DNA from: Kangiella sp.
GTDB lineage: Bacteria > Pseudomonadota > Gammaproteobacteria > Enterobacterales > Kangiellaceae
Reading direction: 5' to 3'
Assembly: GCA_002733465.1 (NCBI GenBank)
Contig: NVVT01000001.1
Span: 129,520-137,488 of the forward strand
DNA length: 7,969 nucleotides
Shown here: in pieces, positions 6,919 to 7,969 of the stretch
How the letters are laid out: each line of letters opens with the position of its first letter
Numbering within the stretch: position 1 is the first letter of the stretch
Program-made: the position numbers and the translations under genes
The notes under the pieces: generated by a model
The model's input: the letters and a program-made list of their open reading frames with translations, nothing else
Database searches by the model: none
Told to the model about the DNA's origin: nothing

Positions 6919-7662
6919 ATGAATGAACCATTAAAAAAATCTATTCTAATTGTCGAGGACGACGAATCTTTAGCAAACTGGTTAGCTGACTATTTAGCAA
7001 GCCAAAATTTTGAAGTTTGCGTTGCTAATAGAGGCGATTATGCACTTGAATTAATCCAAGTGGAGAATCCAGACCTAGTATTGTTAGACATTAATCTGCC
7101 GATTAAAGATGGTTTTGATATTTGTAGAGAAGCCCGAGTTTTTTATAGTCGGCCAATCCTAATGATGACCGCTAGAGATGAAGAGTTAGATGAAGTTCTG
7201 GGTTTAGAACTAGGTGCTAATGATTACATCACAAAACCAATTCGAGCGAGAGCACTTCTTGCTCGAATAAAAAGCTTACTTCGTCGTTCTGAGATTACTA
7301 ATGAGCCATTGGTAGATAGTGACAGTCAAGATTTCGGAGCTCTGAATTTCGAATCTCTGAACTTTGGATCCTTAAAAATTGATAAGCATTCTAGAACCAC
7401 GAAAATTGAAAACAAAGTGATCAATATTTCTTCTAATGAATTTAATGTGCTTTGGATATTAGCCAGTCAAGCAGGCTCTATTGTCAGTCGAGAGTCACTA
7501 ATACAAGAACTGAGAGGAATCGAATACGATGGCTTTGACCGCTCTACTGATATTTTAGTGTCACGCTTAAGAAAAAAACTTGGTACTGAATCCTCTTTGC
7601 AACAACGTATCAAAACTATTTGGGGAAAAGGTTACTTATTTTCGCCAGAGCCCTGGTCTTAA
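6919..7662 (+). CDS. rstA: RstA-like OmpR-family response regulator
   Basis: DNA-binding response regulator of 247 residues. The receiver domain (about 8-122) has the acidic pocket Glu13-Asp14-Asp15, phospho-acceptor Asp57 in LLDINLP, Thr84 and Lys106 in TKP, all intact. The winged-helix domain (about 150-247) reads much like E. coli RstA: LRGIEYDGFDRSTDILVSRL, then RIKTIWGKGYLF and the ending PEPWS. I chose ATG 6919, since MNEPLKKSILIVEDD begins where RstA-type proteins begin; a GTG at 6895 would add eight residues and has no ribosome binding site. The site for ATG 6919 is also weak, so coupling to upstream translation is possible. The linker carries a threefold repeat of five residues. The partner kinase begins 47 bases downstream. 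The regulon is not visible, but the repeats at 5419-5444 are a likely own-operon target. Vibrio CarR/VprA, which I recall lying next to ompV, is another relative to compare. Confidence 0.9.
   Translation: MNEPLKKSILIVEDDESLANWLADYLASQNFEVCVANRGDYALELIQVENPDLVLLDINLPIKDGFDICREARVFYSRPILMMTARDEELDEVLGLELGANDYITKPIRARALLARIKSLLRRSEITNEPLVDSDSQDFGALNFESLNFGSLKIDKHSRTTKIENKVINISSNEFNVLWILASQAGSIVSRESLIQELRGIEYDGFDRSTDILVSRLRKKLGTESSLQQRIKTIWGKGYLFSPEPWS
7333..7377 (+). repeat. Three 15-bp tandem coding repeats in the response regulator linker
   Basis: Units at 7333-7347, 7348-7362 and 7363-7377 encode FGALN, FESLN and FGSLK (residues 139-153). They share TT[C/T], a central CT-rich part and an A-rich end. 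In E. coli RstA the matching place has a single such unit (HFGTL), so the linker appears expanded here without loss of frame. Confidence 0.7.
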
Positions 7663-7685
7663 AACTTAAGCCTTAAGACTTAAGA
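7658..7685 (+). repeat. Four tandem heptamers (CTTAAGA-like) spanning the regulator stop codon
   Basis: CTTAAAA (7658-7664), CTTAAGC (7665-7671), CTTAAGA (7672-7678) and CTTAAGA (7679-7685) follow one another, then a partial CTTT. The stop codon of the response regulator (7660-7662) lies in the first unit. The CTTAAG core is itself a palindrome, so several short hairpins are possible in the gap before the kinase gene. Copy-number change here would alter the gap, not either protein. Confidence 0.7.
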
Positions 7686-7709
7686 CTTTCTAGAAAAGAA
7701 AATTACCAA

Positions 7710-7969
7710 ATGAAAAAATTAACACTTTCTCTAATTATTATTATTCTATGTGGCACTTTCGGCATAGGCTGGGCTATCGATCAATATGTTGCCAATCGTT
7801 CCGATGACGCAAATAAGGATATTATTTCTTATTACCAAGATCTTGGTTATCAATTCGCCACTTCATTGGATAATATTACTCAGATCGAACCCTTTATCCA
7901 GCAGTGGAATAAGCGCAACTCTAATCAACTTTCACTAGTCGCTCAAAAAGATTTCCCTTTACCTTCAGA
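7710..7969 (+). CDS. RstB-like sensor histidine kinase, N-terminal part only
   Basis: The first 86 residues of a protein that runs off the window. The N-terminus MKKLTLSLIIIILCGTFGIGWAIDQYV is a membrane-spanning segment (about 4-24) of the kind found at the start of RstB-type kinases, followed by a polar region that would lie in the periplasm as the sensor domain. No HAMP, phospho-acceptor His or ATPase domain is in view, so the kinase call rests on position after an RstA-like regulator and on the RstB-like start. The gene follows the regulator stop by 47 bases that contain the heptamer repeats. The ribosome binding site is weak (AAAAGAA at about 7694-7700). Confidence 0.75.
   Translation, partial: MKKLTLSLIIIILCGTFGIGWAIDQYVANRSDDANKDIISYYQDLGYQFATSLDNITQIEPFIQQWNKRNSNQLSLVAQKDFPLPS

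Overview
The window looks like chromosomal DNA from an AT-rich, probably marine or aquatic gammaproteobacterium. The evidence is two lipoprotein genes with clear lipoboxes, a MipA/OmpV-type outer-membrane protein, a DUF3019 protein, and a two-component pair that reads like RstA/RstB. I cannot name a genus from the sequence. There are no RNA genes, insertion sequences, CRISPR arrays or phage genes.

Layout. (1) Positions 1-902, minus strand: the N-terminal 300 residues of a lipoprotein amidohydrolase (YtcJ / Amidohydrolase_3 type), cut by the window edge. (2) Positions 903-1183: a divergent intergenic region with no convincing promoter motif. (3) Positions 1184-5248, plus strand: a 1354-residue lipoprotein with five cysteine-rich InlB-type repeats in front of a YetA/PcRGLX-like (exo-rhamnogalacturonan lyase-like) RIFT-barrel plus helical-toroid region. 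(4) Positions 5249-5505: an intergenic region with a perfect 12-bp inverted repeat and a set of 10-bp-phased TGTTAC-type direct repeats just before the next gene. (5) Positions 5506-7969, plus strand: an apparent operon of MipA/OmpV-family outer-membrane protein, DUF3019 secreted protein, RstA-like response regulator and the start of an RstB-like sensor kinase, which is cut by the window edge.

How the genes may work together. The last four genes form one unit with short gaps. The phased repeats have the geometry of an OmpR/PhoB-family activator site, about 10 bp before a possible -10 box of the outer-membrane protein gene. The simplest model is an autoregulated envelope-sensing system whose regulator controls its own operon, with DUF3019 as an uncharacterised periplasmic accessory. 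This is inference. The two lipoprotein genes on the left are divergent. The large one is probably a surface or periplasmic carbohydrate-active protein, but no other sugar-use genes are visible.

The most distinctive observations are the regulatory repeats at 5419-5444, the DUF3019-containing operon, the repeat-plus-lyase architecture, and short tandem duplications in the response regulator linker and at its stop codon. I see no clearly new defence or mobile system here.
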